In this document: positions 26,283 through 36,941 of the stretch, piece by piece | Position numbering within the stretch: the first letter of the stretch is position 1 | Layout of the letters: every line of letters starts with the position of its first letter | Assembly (NCBI GenBank): GCA_010093485.1 | Contig: MU001509.1 | Coordinates: 242,256-306,255 of the forward strand | Reading direction: 5' to 3' | DNA length: 64,000 nt | Source of the DNA: Karstenula rhodostoma CBS 690.94 | Lineage: Eukaryota; Ascomycota; Dothideomycetes; Pleosporales; Didymosphaeriaceae | Notes under the pieces: generated by a model | Database searches by the model: none | The model's input: only the letters and a program-made list of their open reading frames with translations | Told to the model about the DNA's origin: nothing | Program-made: the position numbers and the translations under genes

Positions 26283-29090
26283 CTATGTATACGACTCCAA
26301 CAGACCTGCGCCCACCGTCCTGCCCCCATCCCTCAGCACGATCCTAGCTCCTACCTCCAAAGGCAGCCCCGCCGAGCCCTCGAGCTCGATCCTCACTCTC
26401 GCCACCTCTCCTGGCTTTACTATCCTGGGCTTCCTCCTCGTTACCTCTCCTGTGTTCTTGTTCAAGATACTCGCCAGCGCAGTGATCAGCCCTGTCACCT
26501 GCTGCTTCCCACGGAACACATCCACAAATTGCGGCATCACATGTTCGAATGCGAGCATCTTGCATGTGAAACTTTTGACAAGACGCACGGGGGCTGTGGG
26601 CGCGCAGAGTAGGTCGCCGAGGCGGAGATGTACGGCGTCGATATCGACGAGGTGGAGTGTGGGGATCTGGCCGGCGACGGCCCAGTCTGCAGGAGAGCCG
26701 TCGGGGAGCTCGATGGCTTTGATGGTGGCGGTCTCGCGGGAGGGCAGCGCCAAGACGACATCGCCGACTTGCAGGGTGCCGGCTTCGATTTGGCCCGAGA
26801 TGCTAAGAGGGTTCTGCCCCGAGCCGCGGAAGACGTCGTTGATGGTCAGTCTCAGCGGACGCTCGAGGGCACGGGCTTTGGGCTCGGAGGCTTCCAGTGC
26901 CTCAAGGAAGGTAGGGCCTGAGTACCAGTCTGCGTTGTCGTCGGCCACACGCTTCGTGACGTTGTCGCCGGTGAGACCAGCGCACGGGATGAAGGTGATG
27001 TTTTTGAGGGAGAAAGAAGCGGTTTCGAAGAAGGCAGTGGTAGCCTGGCGGACTTTGTCGAAACGTTCCTTGCTCCAGGAGACGGTGTCCATTTTGTTGA
27101 CGGCGACTATGAGACGTTGGATCTGGGTTGGTCAGCATAGCTGTTGCGTAACATGTAGAACGGGACAACTTACGCCCATACTCCTCACTATCAGTGCATG
27201 CTCCTTCGTCTGGCCCTTGAGCCCCGACTGGAAGCTATTCTCCTGTGCGTCGACCACTAGGACAGCAAAGTCCGCCTGAGACACACCAGCAATCATGTTG
27301 GGAATGAAGTCTCGATGTCCAGGGGCGTCAAGTATGGTAAAACTGGTCTGCTCCGTCTCAAAGGGGACTGTTGCTATGTCGACGGTCACACCTCGACTTC
27401 TCTCTTCCGGAGTCTGATCCATGAGCCAAGCGAGTGCAAAAGACGACTTGCCGATCGTCTCAGCCTCTTGTCGTAGCTTGTCGACGGAGCGCTCATCCAC
27501 AACCTTGAGGTCGTACAATAGACGGCCCATGAGGGTGCTCTTGCCATGGTCTACGTGACCTGTTTGTCCGCATTAGTACTATACAGCCCCGGGCAACATA
27601 TGCAGAATGGCACCTACCGATCACGACAAAGTTAGACACCCTTTTCAGGGCACAGTTCCTGTATTCGTCTACCACATTAAGACTCTTGCTTTTGACTTTA
27701 GTTTCAACCACGAGCTTCTCCACCGAATCTGCCAGCTTCTCTCCATCCGCGCTTCCTCTTGTCTTCGCTTTTGCCTTGGGTGTGCCTATCATGACTTAGA
27801 GTGAACATATAGAAGAGATGGCAAGACAAGTCAACGACCCGCACCCGCGCTGCGTGCTTGCGCCTGCCGCACCAAGTCGTCAGGGCTGGGCTTGGAAAAA
27901 GGATCGGCATCTGTGAATGCTTTGGCGTTTGCATAGGGCAGCGGGAAACTACTCAGCGCGCTTTCGACATGCTGGTTCCTCGGCTCGTCCAGCGGAAGAC
28001 CACAAAGTATGGCACCGAACATGGACGGTTGTTTGGCGCGCAAATTGGAAAATTCGATGCGGGCCCCCTGGGGCTCAGGGATAGGATCCTCCTCGAATGT
28101 GTCAGGCTTTGGCGGCGGAGGTGTTTCTGGTCGCTTTCTTGTGTATCGCGGTTTCGTGTCATCGCGGGCAGGAGCAGAAGCAGGATTTTCTCTGATATTG
28201 AGCCTGTCGAGCAATGCCACAGCCTTGTCTGCCGCATGCCCATTGGCGGCAGCGGCGTCTGCCTTCGCTGCCGCCTCCTCCTGCTGCTTTTGCTTCCGCT
28301 TCGCTGCCAAAGCCGCCAGCTTAGACGAGCCGCCCAACAAGCCACCTTTGTAGGGCGCAGGCTGAAGCGTGATGGTGGCAAGCCTGCTGCAGGGCACATT
28401 TCCCCAAGGTACGTCCCAGAAGAAGTCCTTCGTGTTCGCGGAAGTATAGTCGGAAGCACACAACGGCGTTTGGCTTGGCGTTGTTCGATTCGTAACCAGT
28501 GACTCCCGTGACATGGCAGCAAACCCATCTCTCAGCGTCTTGCAAATTGCTGCTATGCTTTCATCCTCGCTACCCATGGGCAGATTCGACATGGTGCGGA
28601 CCGTTGACTCTGTACCGCAAATCGACATGTGCTTACCGGTAGATGTAGGTGTCTTTGCATCGGCCGCGCCTGCCGCTTGATCGAATCGAGAAACAGCCTT
28701 CGGTTTCGCTGGTGTTGGCGCTTTTGGCGCGTATTTGTCTGCAGCACACTATGGTCAGCCAAGCTTTCGACAACCGTGGGCCTCATTGCGCAGCCACCAA
28801 ACACTCTTCTTCCCAAGGTTATACGTACTCTTGAGAAAGGTGACGCTCTTCCCGACGTCATAGTAGTAGTTCCACAGCGCATCTTGGATTTCCGCCTCCT
28901 TGACTTTGTACTCGCTTCCCAGGGCTTCCCTGACTTTGATCACACCCGCAGCCATCTGCTCCTTGTCCTCCTCGCTCGTTCCCTCACCTTCTCCATCGCC
29001 AGCATACTCTTCTTCGCTGTAGTCATCGTATATGTCGTCCTCGTCGTAGCCTACGTTCTTCGCGCGGGAAAAGCCTGCTTTGGGAGGCAT
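26283..29090 (-). CDS. HBS1: HBS1-like translational GTPase (ribosome rescue)
   Basis: Partner of Dom34/Pelota in releasing stalled ribosomes (no-go and non-stop decay). Exons are 29090-28829, 28738-27839, 27785-27618, 27559-27174 and 27122-26283, giving 851 aa. The N-terminal HBS1_N domain is clear ([14 protein letters not shown], then [20 protein letters not shown]), followed by a long disordered region with [20 protein letters not shown]. The GTPase has G1 GHVDHGKST near residue 444 (split by an intron after GH's Gly), switch II DAPGH and G4 NKMD, then two beta-barrel domains. A GTAAGC within exon 2, after TPTSTG, could start an additional intron, but the frame is open through it. The end lies only 40 bp from the biotin-carboxylase stop, so the two genes are tail-to-tail. 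Confidence 0.93.
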
Positions 29091-29818
29091 GGTGGTTGGA
29101 AGGCAGCGCGCGCGGTGTGGCGGTCAGGTGCAGAGCGTGTAGATGTGCGGTCGCCCTTGAGTATGGTGAGGTGGCAGGGTGCAGGCGCTGGTCGCTGGTC
29201 GCTGGGTTCTGCGTGCTTTTTTTCGTTCGCGCGGGCGGTATATATAGCGGGTGGACAGAAAATTGTATATCTGGTTTACGGTACCTGGGTGCAGTTGATG
29301 AGCCCCGGAGTGGGGCAGCTCAACCACACATCATGGACGTGTTGTGCCCCGCACTAGGCTTTGTTGGGCCTGCGTATCAACTGGGTGACTGTGAATGGTC
29401 CACGAACTCAACTCTTAAGTCCAGGTCCGACTACAAGCTCAACTCCTAGTCCAAGGGGTTTACACCATCGCAATGCTGCTTGATGACTTCGATCTGCATA
29501 TACTGAGCGAGATCACCGAAATCATTGCAGGAGCTGCAGCACAACTTCACAAAGCATGTTTTCAGAGCGTCAGAATACTAGTCTGGGTTTTCAAACTCCT
29601 TATATATCCGCAATCAAGCAAATGACTCGTCGCTCGCTAACAGCAGCCCCGGGGTATAAAATCGTGTGCGAAAGGGAACAGAACCTTTGGGGGTCCTTGC
29701 CTCTGCCGCACAACAGTGATATGCAAAAGCAAAAGTACTGGAAAAGAGAGGAAAGGAAGTCCGTCCGTTAGCTGCTGCCCGCACATTGGCCTAGGAACAA
29801 TTGGCACGTTGTCCGAAA
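29091..29818. other. Intergenic, HBS1 promoter side
   Basis: About 730 bp with no convincing gene; probably the HBS1 promoter and the 3' flank of the Ala/Pro-rich gene. Confidence 0.45.
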
Positions 29819-30785
29819 TCACGCCTTCTTCTCGGTGGGAGCGGCGGCGGCAGGAGCCGTGTCCGTGGTCGGAACAGCAGCAGCCGGGGCAGATGCCGCA
29901 GACTCCTCCCGAGCGCCGAAATCGGGCTCGTCGCTCAGAGGACCGCTAGTCGCACTCATGCCGGGGGCAGGCTTGAGAGCCGGGACTTCGGCCAGTGGTT
30001 CTTGAACAGCTGGGGCAGGAGCGGGAGCGTCGGTCGTCTTGGCCCCCGTTGCGGTGGGAGCGGCGGGCTCCTGGGCAGCGGCCGCAGTTGGCGGCGCAGG
30101 AGCAGTGGCACCCGCGGGCTCGGGAGCTGGAGCAGATACAAGTCAGTATACAGTACGGAAAATCAAGTCGGCCAGAAAGGGTATCAGGGGTCGTAATGGT
30201 GTCGTTAGATGCGTGAAGTCGTGGAAAGTTGGGGATTCGTGGCGGTCGTCGTTATCCCAACGCAAACAAGTGCTTGAGCCGGTGACTTGGTGCTGGAAGT
30301 GGGACAACTTGGGGACTTGAGACACTCTTTTAAGACTGGGTCGAGTCCGTGCTGACCTTGTGTCTTCGTCTCGATCCATCGTCGCATTGCTGTCCGTAGA
30401 AGATGAAACTAGGAGATGACCTACTTTGAGTCGCGTTCTTCACCTCGGCGAGAGCGGCCTGCTCGGCTTTCGTGTCTTCACCCTCAGCAGCAGCAGCAGC
30501 AGCGGCTGGTGCGGGGGCAGGGGCAGGAGCAGGTGCTGGCGCCGGAGCAGCCGGCGCGTCGCCCTGCGATACCGCGGGGGCGGTCTCAGGGGCCGTGGCG
30601 GGAGCAGGTTCAACAGCCGTGGCCGTCTCGGTGGGCTTCGCGGTGGAGGTAGACGCGTCGGCGGGAGCAGCAGCAGCAGTGGGCGTTGCCTGGTCCTTCT
30701 TGTTCTTCTTCTTGTTGCCGAAGATGTTCTTGAAGACGGTCTTGGCCTTATCGAGCGCGTCGGGAGCTTTATTGGGGGGAGACAT
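29819..30785 (-). CDS. Ala/Pro-rich low-complexity protein
   Basis: Function unknown. Exons are 30785-30425 and 30126-29819 (298-nt intron), giving 222 aa. The first 35 residues are the only ordered-looking part: KAPDALDKAKTVFKNIFGNK, then a basic KKKNKKDQ. The rest is Ala/Pro/Thr repeats such as APAPAPAPAPAPAAAAAAAE, then an acidic patch (SDEPDFGAREES), ending TEKKA. Joining the two exons through the GTAGGT donor and CTCCAG acceptor keeps the same Ala/Pro composition in one frame, which is the main support; the intron is long for this window. Such proteins are often intrinsically disordered linkers. A start further upstream in the frame (30971) is possible but gives a Cys/His-mixed, less likely leader. 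Confidence 0.6.
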
Positions 30786-31373
30786 GTTAGATAGATGGCA
30801 TGCCGACGGATAAGGAACTGGTTGAGTGTTTGGACGTGGGTGGGAAGGTGGGAAGCGATGGCGTGGACAGAGAGCAGCTTGCGCAACGAGAGCAGTAGAC
30901 AGAAGGCAGGGGAACAGCGCCATTGCGGGAGAGCCGCCGGTGAAGTGAAGTTGAAGCCAAACTGTACTCACGAACGCCAGGCATGGTGACGGTGAAGCTC
31001 AACAAGCAGCTCTTGCAGGCCGGTGAGTATTCGCGATCGAGGGTGCACGCAAGGAAAACACAGACAAAGGAAGCACGAGAGGAAGGAGCGTGGGCGCACT
31101 TGCAGTTAAAGCGCGTGGGTGAGGGTCTCGCGGAAGCTGCGACTTCGATGCCCGCTAGCCTGGCTGGGAAAGCGCAGGAGTCCACCAGCTTCTGGCCAAC
31201 CAGCCACACGCCAAACGCACGGTGCAACGCGCCTTCCCCAAAAATAGTGCCCCATGCGTGCATTTGCAGCCAGGACGCACTTGTGTTTCATCTTGTACCA
31301 TGCCACGCTAGTGAATTCATTTGCTGGAGAACTGCACTGCCTCTTTACATCTCCGATCGAATGCGCAATGCTA
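30786..31373. other. Intergenic, no gene seen
   Basis: About 590 bp upstream of the Ala/Pro-rich gene. Short open frames only. Confidence 0.4.
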
Positions 31374-31545
31374 TCAATACACCATCATGTACATTCCACC
31401 ATCCCGTGGATTGTCGCCTTTTGCAATGCCGTCAGCCGCTAGTATAATGCCCGCCGACCATTCGATGCTCCGATACTCCGCCTCATGCAACCATCCCTCG
31501 TTAGTCGTCAGCATACCATCGTGATCGAAGACCAGCTTCGTGAGT
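31374..31545 (-). pseudogene. Orphan coding-like tail after the PTPA stop
   Basis: Directly after the PTPA stop codon, in another frame, about 57 codons read KLVFDHDGMLTTNEGWLHEA, then EYRSIEWSAGIILAADGIAK and a Gly-rich end with a stop at 31374. The composition is protein-like and has no start of its own; upstream in this frame it runs into the PTPA coding sequence. It may be a truncated remnant of another gene or a C-terminal exon used by alternative splicing. I do not recognise the family; the first strand faintly recalls an NTF2-like fold. Confidence 0.3.
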
Positions 31546-33080
31546 CTAGTTCTGCGACTCCTTGTCCGCCCATGGGGCCCGTGTGCTTGGGACTGTACCC
31601 CGCGTCGTCGACGAAGCGGCTGCTCCCGGCCTAGCCCATGGCGCAGTCGTCGTACCCCCTGGTGGTGGTAAAGGCGTCGAGGCCGCCCACGGTGCTCTTG
31701 TGGGTTGGTTGGGACCAGCAGGAACGCCTGGGCCTTGTGTGCGCGATGGGATGCGCGACGAAGCCCACGGTGCGGCGGTCCCGCTCGAGGGCACCTTGGT
31801 AGTATGCGGAATGGCATTGGCGAGAGGGTCCCGCATTGTCGGTTGTGGTCGCGCAGAAGGCGCATTTGATTTTGGCTGCGAGGAGGTGTGGACACTCGCC
31901 TGGATCTCGTTCGCCAGAGGATCACGTTCCCACGCAAACAGTGAACCAAAGGGGAAGTGCTGAACGACAGGGAACTTAGACAGCACCTCTGCGTTGTACA
32001 TCTTGATCATGCCCTTGTTGATCTTTGCCCATCCCGCTTTGACGCCAGATACGTCGAACAGGATGGGGCTATGCTCCCAGAATGGCCCCTTTTTGACATC
32101 GTAGATGAATCCAATGGCGCTGAAGTACATGTTGCGATTGCGCTCACGTTTGACGGCCGGCGCCTTGGCTACATCTCCCGGGTCAGGGGCAGATGGAAGA
32201 GAGCCCTCCGTTTTGACTTCAGCAGGAGACGATACCGCGGGTGAAAACTGCGCAGAACCAAAGATGTAGGGCAGAAACGAATGATCGTCTAGACCCCATA
32301 CGCCGTGAGATCCTGCAGGCTCGAGAGTATACGTCAAGATCAAACGCCGTATCAGCCGAAGGTATCTGAGAGAGGTCAGCGTCAGCCAGGCAACAGAACA
32401 ATGACAGGGGTGACCAACGGTTCGAATACACCCAATACAATAGCTCGCTCGGTCGCACCGTCTGTGCCCGGAGGGAACACCCCCAGCTTCCACAAGCACC
32501 CCAGAAATGCTAAGAAGCTTAATTCGTGCCCTGTGCCATAGTCGAGCCTCTGCGAGCTACCAAAACTCCCGATGAGATACGCCTCAAACTCTTGCTTAGC
32601 AGTGACGTCTCCTTCGGATGGACCACTCAACGATTCGAGCGCCTCCGCGGGCAGGTACTGATCCAAAAGATCCGAGACTCGCTCTCTTACTAGATCAGAC
32701 CATTTTCGGAAGCTGGCGTTGCCGAACCGACGGGGACCGGGATCTGGGGGTGTTTCGTCGATTATACGTGATAGAGCCTCCAGAAGCTTGGCGAGGTTCT
32801 GCACAACGGGTGGGAAAGACACCTCAGGATCCTGCAGCGTCCATTCCTTAACGCCAGCAACCCTCGATGTTTCTTTTTCCGTTTTACGAGGTAGCATGGC
32901 TACGTTCAGCTGGAAGATGAACGTCATGATGTCGGAATAGGCCTTGCTGGAGAGAAAGAAAGATACATGGTCCCCATCGTTGATGCATTTGACGGGCACT
33001 TTGAACGTGTGGCTTGCACTTCGATCCAGAGGCTCCAGAGCGCGAGGAAGCGGAGGCGTGCTTGTTTGGTTGCCTTGCAT
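31546..33080 (-). CDS. PP2A phosphatase activator PTPA (Rrd/Ypa type), extended
   Basis: A peptidyl-prolyl isomerase-like chaperone that activates the PP2A catalytic subunit. Exons are 33080-32419 and 32365-31546 (53-nt intron), giving 493 aa. The PTPA domain is unmistakable: [20 protein letters not shown] near the start, [20 protein letters not shown], and [20 protein letters not shown] starting at residue 236. The splice restores [20 protein letters not shown] across the junction. After [14 protein letters not shown], where animal PTPA would end, there is an extension of about 130 residues, disordered and carrying four APWA motifs ([28 protein letters not shown]). I chose the ATG at 33080; an upstream in-frame ATG at 33248 would add 56 residues. 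It is divergent from the large gene at 33418, sharing a 337-bp promoter region. Confidence 0.92.
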
Positions 33081-33417
33081 GTTGGGTGTTAGGATGGTGT
33101 TGTGGTGTGGGGAATTTTGGCTTGGCTTGTTCCCTCGTGACAGCGCGTTGCTCGGTTCCCTGCGAGTCGCGCCAGCCTCTCGAATTAATTCACCGCCCAA
33201 CCCAACCCCACTTGGGATCTCCCCGCATGTCGCTAGCATGACCGACAATCGCTTCCACTACGCGTAGACGACCTCATGATATGGAGCCCAAGGAGTGCAT
33301 AGGTATGATACATGTGCGACCTGGCTACGCGCAGTCCCGGCGGCTAACGGGTGTAGACTGATCGCAGCATCCGTCCACTGGCACCACCCCGATAGTCTCA
33401 TATAACGACCCCACAAG
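33081..33417. promoter_or_regulatory. Divergent promoter between PTPA and the gene at 33418
   Basis: A 337-bp gap between oppositely oriented start codons. It holds no gene; specific factor sites were not identified. Confidence 0.5.
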
Positions 33418-36246
33418 ATGGCGAGCTCCGACGATCTCGCTGAGCAGCAGCTCTTCGCTGAAATCCAAGCATCTGCAAGAAAGGTCCGGCAACAGGCCCA
33501 CGAGCCTCCCTCCAGTTCAGCCATCCAGAGCGCGAACCTGCTCAACGCCGCCCGTCTCAACAGCCACCGCACAGTCGCAGCAGCGCCTTCGTCTTCACCC
33601 TCTCATACCTCGTACGACTTGGGCCAGAGCGGTCCCGCGGGGGCAAATGGAATGGCGCGTGCTGGTGGTGCTGGCAAGCTGAAGCCAGTGGACTTCTTGC
33701 GCGAAGATCTTGCGAAACAACCCCGTCGTGAGCTGGCAAGAAGGGGAGACCCTTACGAATTGGGATTCTCCTCGCCTGAGAAAATGGCGGCCAACCCACC
33801 CGCAAAACCTCGGCAGAAGCCACGCAAGAAGTCAAAGGAGGTCGTGCAGCACCCTGTGCCGCCCAACTTCGAAGCACCTGCACCCTCTATTTCACCGGGA
33901 ACAGAGGAGACAAGAAAAGATGTGCCACCAGCTTCTCCACCCGTATCCGTAACGGATGAAAACCATGTCGAGGAAGCACCAGAGACGCCCCCTGGGACTA
34001 GCAAGCGACTTCCCAGCAAGAGCATCTCGCGCATAGACTCTTCGAGAGAACCGGGACAACAACCACATCCAATGAAGCGTAAGGCTGGAGCCCAGTCATC
34101 AAAAACAGGGCGGCCATCCAAGTCCCCACGCAAGGGCGCAGCGGAGGATGACACGGGCAGTACGAGCCACGCCAAAAGCAGGAGTGGCCCACAACAAGCC
34201 AAGGGTACGCATCCACAAGTGGTCATTCCTTCGACAGATCCCCCCAGTCGAAACAATCGGGCTCGAAAAGCGAAGCACGCAGAACCGAATCCTCCTCCAA
34301 CTGAACCAGCACAAGTTCGAACCAATGAAAGGCGCACCAATAATAAAGAGCGCACCACAACCCAGGCTCAACAGGAAGCTCGTACTGATGTAAACGATCA
34401 GAGAGAGCATGAACATCAGGACGAACCACCTCAGTCTGCACAGAAACCACCTGAACAGGACCCTAAGCTTCCAAAGCCACAGACTTCTAAGCGTCGAAAA
34501 ATCAAGCAGCTAAAGCCGGCGAAAACCATGACTGGACTAGACATACCATCTGACAACGAAGTGTACACAACTGAAAGCACTCGTCCTACCAAAAAAGCGC
34601 AACAGGAGCCTCCGCCAGCAGAAAGCGAACAACGTCAGCGCCGCAAGGGAAAGAAACCGACATCTGACTCTGCCCATGAACCGGCCGCCGTGTCAGTTCA
34701 GGAGCAAGAGACTCAGCCTCGGGAACCAACACCCAGGCCTCGAGAGGGTAACTTGCCACAGGCTTTGATGAGCTCTAGGAACGCAGAAATTGCGTCTAAC
34801 CAGAATATGGGGAACGCCGAAATTGCTGCTCGCACAAAACAGACGCGGTCAAAACGGAAAACAAGAACGACCGAACCCGTCTCTGTACCCGCTACACACA
34901 GCGGGCGCTCGCAGCATGGCACCTCACAGCATGATCGTCCACAATCCCACCACAGGGATGCTCGAAACAACCTACCGAATGAGCTCGATATGGATGAAGA
35001 TGAGGATCCGGACCGGATACCCTCAGAGGTAGATGAGTCCGGACAGTCTGGCAAGGAAGACGAGTTGAATGACGAAGATGACGAGTTGAATGGTGAAGAT
35101 GACGAAGATGACGAAGATGACGAAGATGTCGAAGATGGCGAAGACAGCGATCACGACCACAGCGCCGACATTGACATGGTCTTCGAGTTCCTTGACTCTG
35201 CAGAACACAGCGGAGAATGCCAAACCGAGGACGCCATGGCCGTCAAAGAAGCATGTCAAAAAGCCCTGGAAGTTCTCGATGATCCTGAATCTACCTTGCG
35301 CGAAGTGTCTATTACAACGAAACACATGCAAGTCATCCTCTCAAAATATGGGGTTGGTAGTGACGAAAAGAAGCGCAAATCGCTCAAGGTTGACGCTTAT
35401 GCCTACATGTTCCGACAGGTCGCAAGCTACTTAAAATCGCTCTATGGCTGGCTCGCACAGAGATATCGTGTCTTCGAGTCGTCTTTAGACGCCATGCGTA
35501 TCATCACTCCGTTATTCAGTGCCATCGTATCAACCAAGGACAGAGTTGCGGGCTGGAACATCAAAATCCCCAGCCGGTACAAAGGCGTGCGTCTCATTAA
35601 AGACGTTGAAAGCAACCTCATCGCTCCCTTGCGGAGGCTTTCTGAAGCATACCTCACAGCCCTGCGCAATCTGAAGGATGAGGCTCGGAAAAAGCGCGCG
35701 TATGAAGAACTTGCACAGAAACGTCGTGAACGGGAACAAGATGAGATGGAAGCGTTACGAATCGACAAGTTAAACGGTTGGATCGAGCTACATGTCTGCC
35801 GACTCCGAGTCGAGCCTGATGCGCGTCGGCGACAAGCATTGTTTATGAGGCAAGAGTACTTCGACAAAAAGGTTGCAAAGTGGACAGATGAAGAGACGGA
35901 GGGGCGAGAAGAACGAGACGCAAATGGCGTCCTTTTCTCTCGGGTAGATCTGTTCAAGAAGCGGGTCATTCCTCCTGCGTCTTCACCCTCTGCTGATGTA
36001 GAGAAAGAATGGACGGATGAGCAAATGGAGGCATTGATCTATGGTCTGCAGAATTTTGCCGGCCCGTGCGTCTTCGAAAAGATATTTGAGCATTACTGTG
36101 GCGTTGGTCAACCTCTAAGACGATTTGGTGTTCCTGAGATCACGGCAAAAGCTTGGGATGTGAGGATGCGACTGTTGAAGACTTATGAGGAGCGAGAATG
36201 GAAGGAAGTGCCGAGTTGGATTCAAAAGATACCCATACTACCTTGA
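33418..36246 (+). CDS. Large disordered protein with acidic tract and possible SANT-like C-terminus
   Basis: A single-exon gene for 942 aa, not assigned to a named family. Residues 1 to about 530 are hydrophilic and disordered, rich in Pro, Gln, Lys and Glu with several basic clusters (RKAGAQSSKTGRPSKSPRKG, SKRRKIKQLKPAK) of nuclear-localisation type. Residues about 540-580 form an acidic tract (DELNGEDDEDDEDDEDVEDG). From about 590 the sequence looks helical and folded: KHMQVILSKYGVG, SYLKSLYGWLAQRYRVFESS, a charged coiled-coil (AYEELAQKRREREQDEMEAL). Near 860 is KEWTDEQMEALIYGLQNFAG, whose W-x-D/E-E-x2-L pattern resembles the first helix of a Myb/SANT repeat. A nuclear, chromatin-associated role is plausible but inferred. 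The long uninterrupted frame and the composition make it a secure gene. Confidence 0.8.
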   Translation: MASSDDLAEQQLFAEIQASARKVRQQAHEPPSSSAIQSANLLNAARLNSHRTVAAAPSSSPSHTSYDLGQSGPAGANGMARAGGAGKLKPVDFLREDLAKQPRRELARRGDPYELGFSSPEKMAANPPAKPRQKPRKKSKEVVQHPVPPNFEAPAPSISPGTEETRKDVPPASPPVSVTDENHVEEAPETPPGTSKRLPSKSISRIDSSREPGQQPHPMKRKAGAQSSKTGRPSKSPRKGAAEDDTGSTSHAKSRSGPQQAKGTHPQVVIPSTDPPSRNNRARKAKHAEPNPPPTEPAQVRTNERRTNNKERTTTQAQQEARTDVNDQREHEHQDEPPQSAQKPPEQDPKLPKPQTSKRRKIKQLKPAKTMTGLDIPSDNEVYTTESTRPTKKAQQEPPPAESEQRQRRKGKKPTSDSAHEPAAVSVQEQETQPREPTPRPREGNLPQALMSSRNAEIASNQNMGNAEIAARTKQTRSKRKTRTTEPVSVPATHSGRSQHGTSQHDRPQSHHRDARNNLPNELDMDEDEDPDRIPSEVDESGQSGKEDELNDEDDELNGEDDEDDEDDEDVEDGEDSDHDHSADIDMVFEFLDSAEHSGECQTEDAMAVKEACQKALEVLDDPESTLREVSITTKHMQVILSKYGVGSDEKKRKSLKVDAYAYMFRQVASYLKSLYGWLAQRYRVFESSLDAMRIITPLFSAIVSTKDRVAGWNIKIPSRYKGVRLIKDVESNLIAPLRRLSEAYLTALRNLKDEARKKRAYEELAQKRREREQDEMEALRIDKLNGWIELHVCRLRVEPDARRRQALFMRQEYFDKKVAKWTDEETEGREERDANGVLFSRVDLFKKRVIPPASSPSADVEKEWTDEQMEALIYGLQNFAGPCVFEKIFEHYCGVGQPLRRFGVPEITAKAWDVRMRLLKTYEEREWKEVPSWIQKIPILP

Positions 36247-36941
36247 GGATGCTCGCACAGTTGAATTCAAGGCAACCAGATTTGGTATAGAGAATGCTGG
36301 GTGTTTGGGTAGGTAGAGAGCTTCCTGTTCTTGCAAGAGCAAAAATTTCACGAAAACCATGTCGGGAGTCTTGTCACATATTGCCACTTTATCCTGTCTG
36401 AACCAACTCTACGTGCACCTTTATTGTTAGCTGGCTCGTTGCACTCCACAGACACGCAAGTTAAGGACAACAGACAGTGTATTTTGATGTGATCCAGCAA
36501 CATCCGCACCATAGTTTATTGCCCCTACCGATTCACAGGATCAGGAGGCTGTTGGGCTGGTAACCCGGGGGTCCGGTTCTGTAGAGGAGCGGCGCGTTGC
36601 TTGAAGTTTGGGCGACGATTGCGACGGCGCGTCGAATAGTGACTGCTCGCGATCAAATTGTCCTACCGATTCACAGACCCCACAGTCACCGAAATTCAAC
36701 ACCAGAACCACCTGGGCACCATTAACATCACGTGCGCGTGGGACAACCGTGGTGATCCACTTTTCAAGTGTTCAGTAAATACGCCTTCACCTCAGCAGCG
36801 CACGTCGATCACAGACAGTGCGCGCGCCCAGGCTGCCCTCACCTCACTCGCCGTCGTTTGCACCCTCACTCGACACCCCTCACTTGAAAAGCACTTCAAA
36901 CTCCAACACCTCACAGCTACACCACGCAGTCAACAGGCAAT
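36247..36941. other. Intergenic, no gene seen
   Basis: About 695 bp between two plus-strand genes. It presumably contains the promoter and leader of the SAP-domain gene; no other feature was recognised. Confidence 0.45.

Noticed and set aside
28540..28652. An additional intron in HBS1 after TPTSTG, from the GTAAGC donor to about 28541
   Set aside because: The frame is open through it and no conserved block demands removal, so the segment was kept as coding with a note.
30983..31447. A plus-strand frame beginning MVTVKLNKQLLQAGEY
   Set aside because: The start looks protein-like but the rest is low-information and has no motif or splice-supported continuation.
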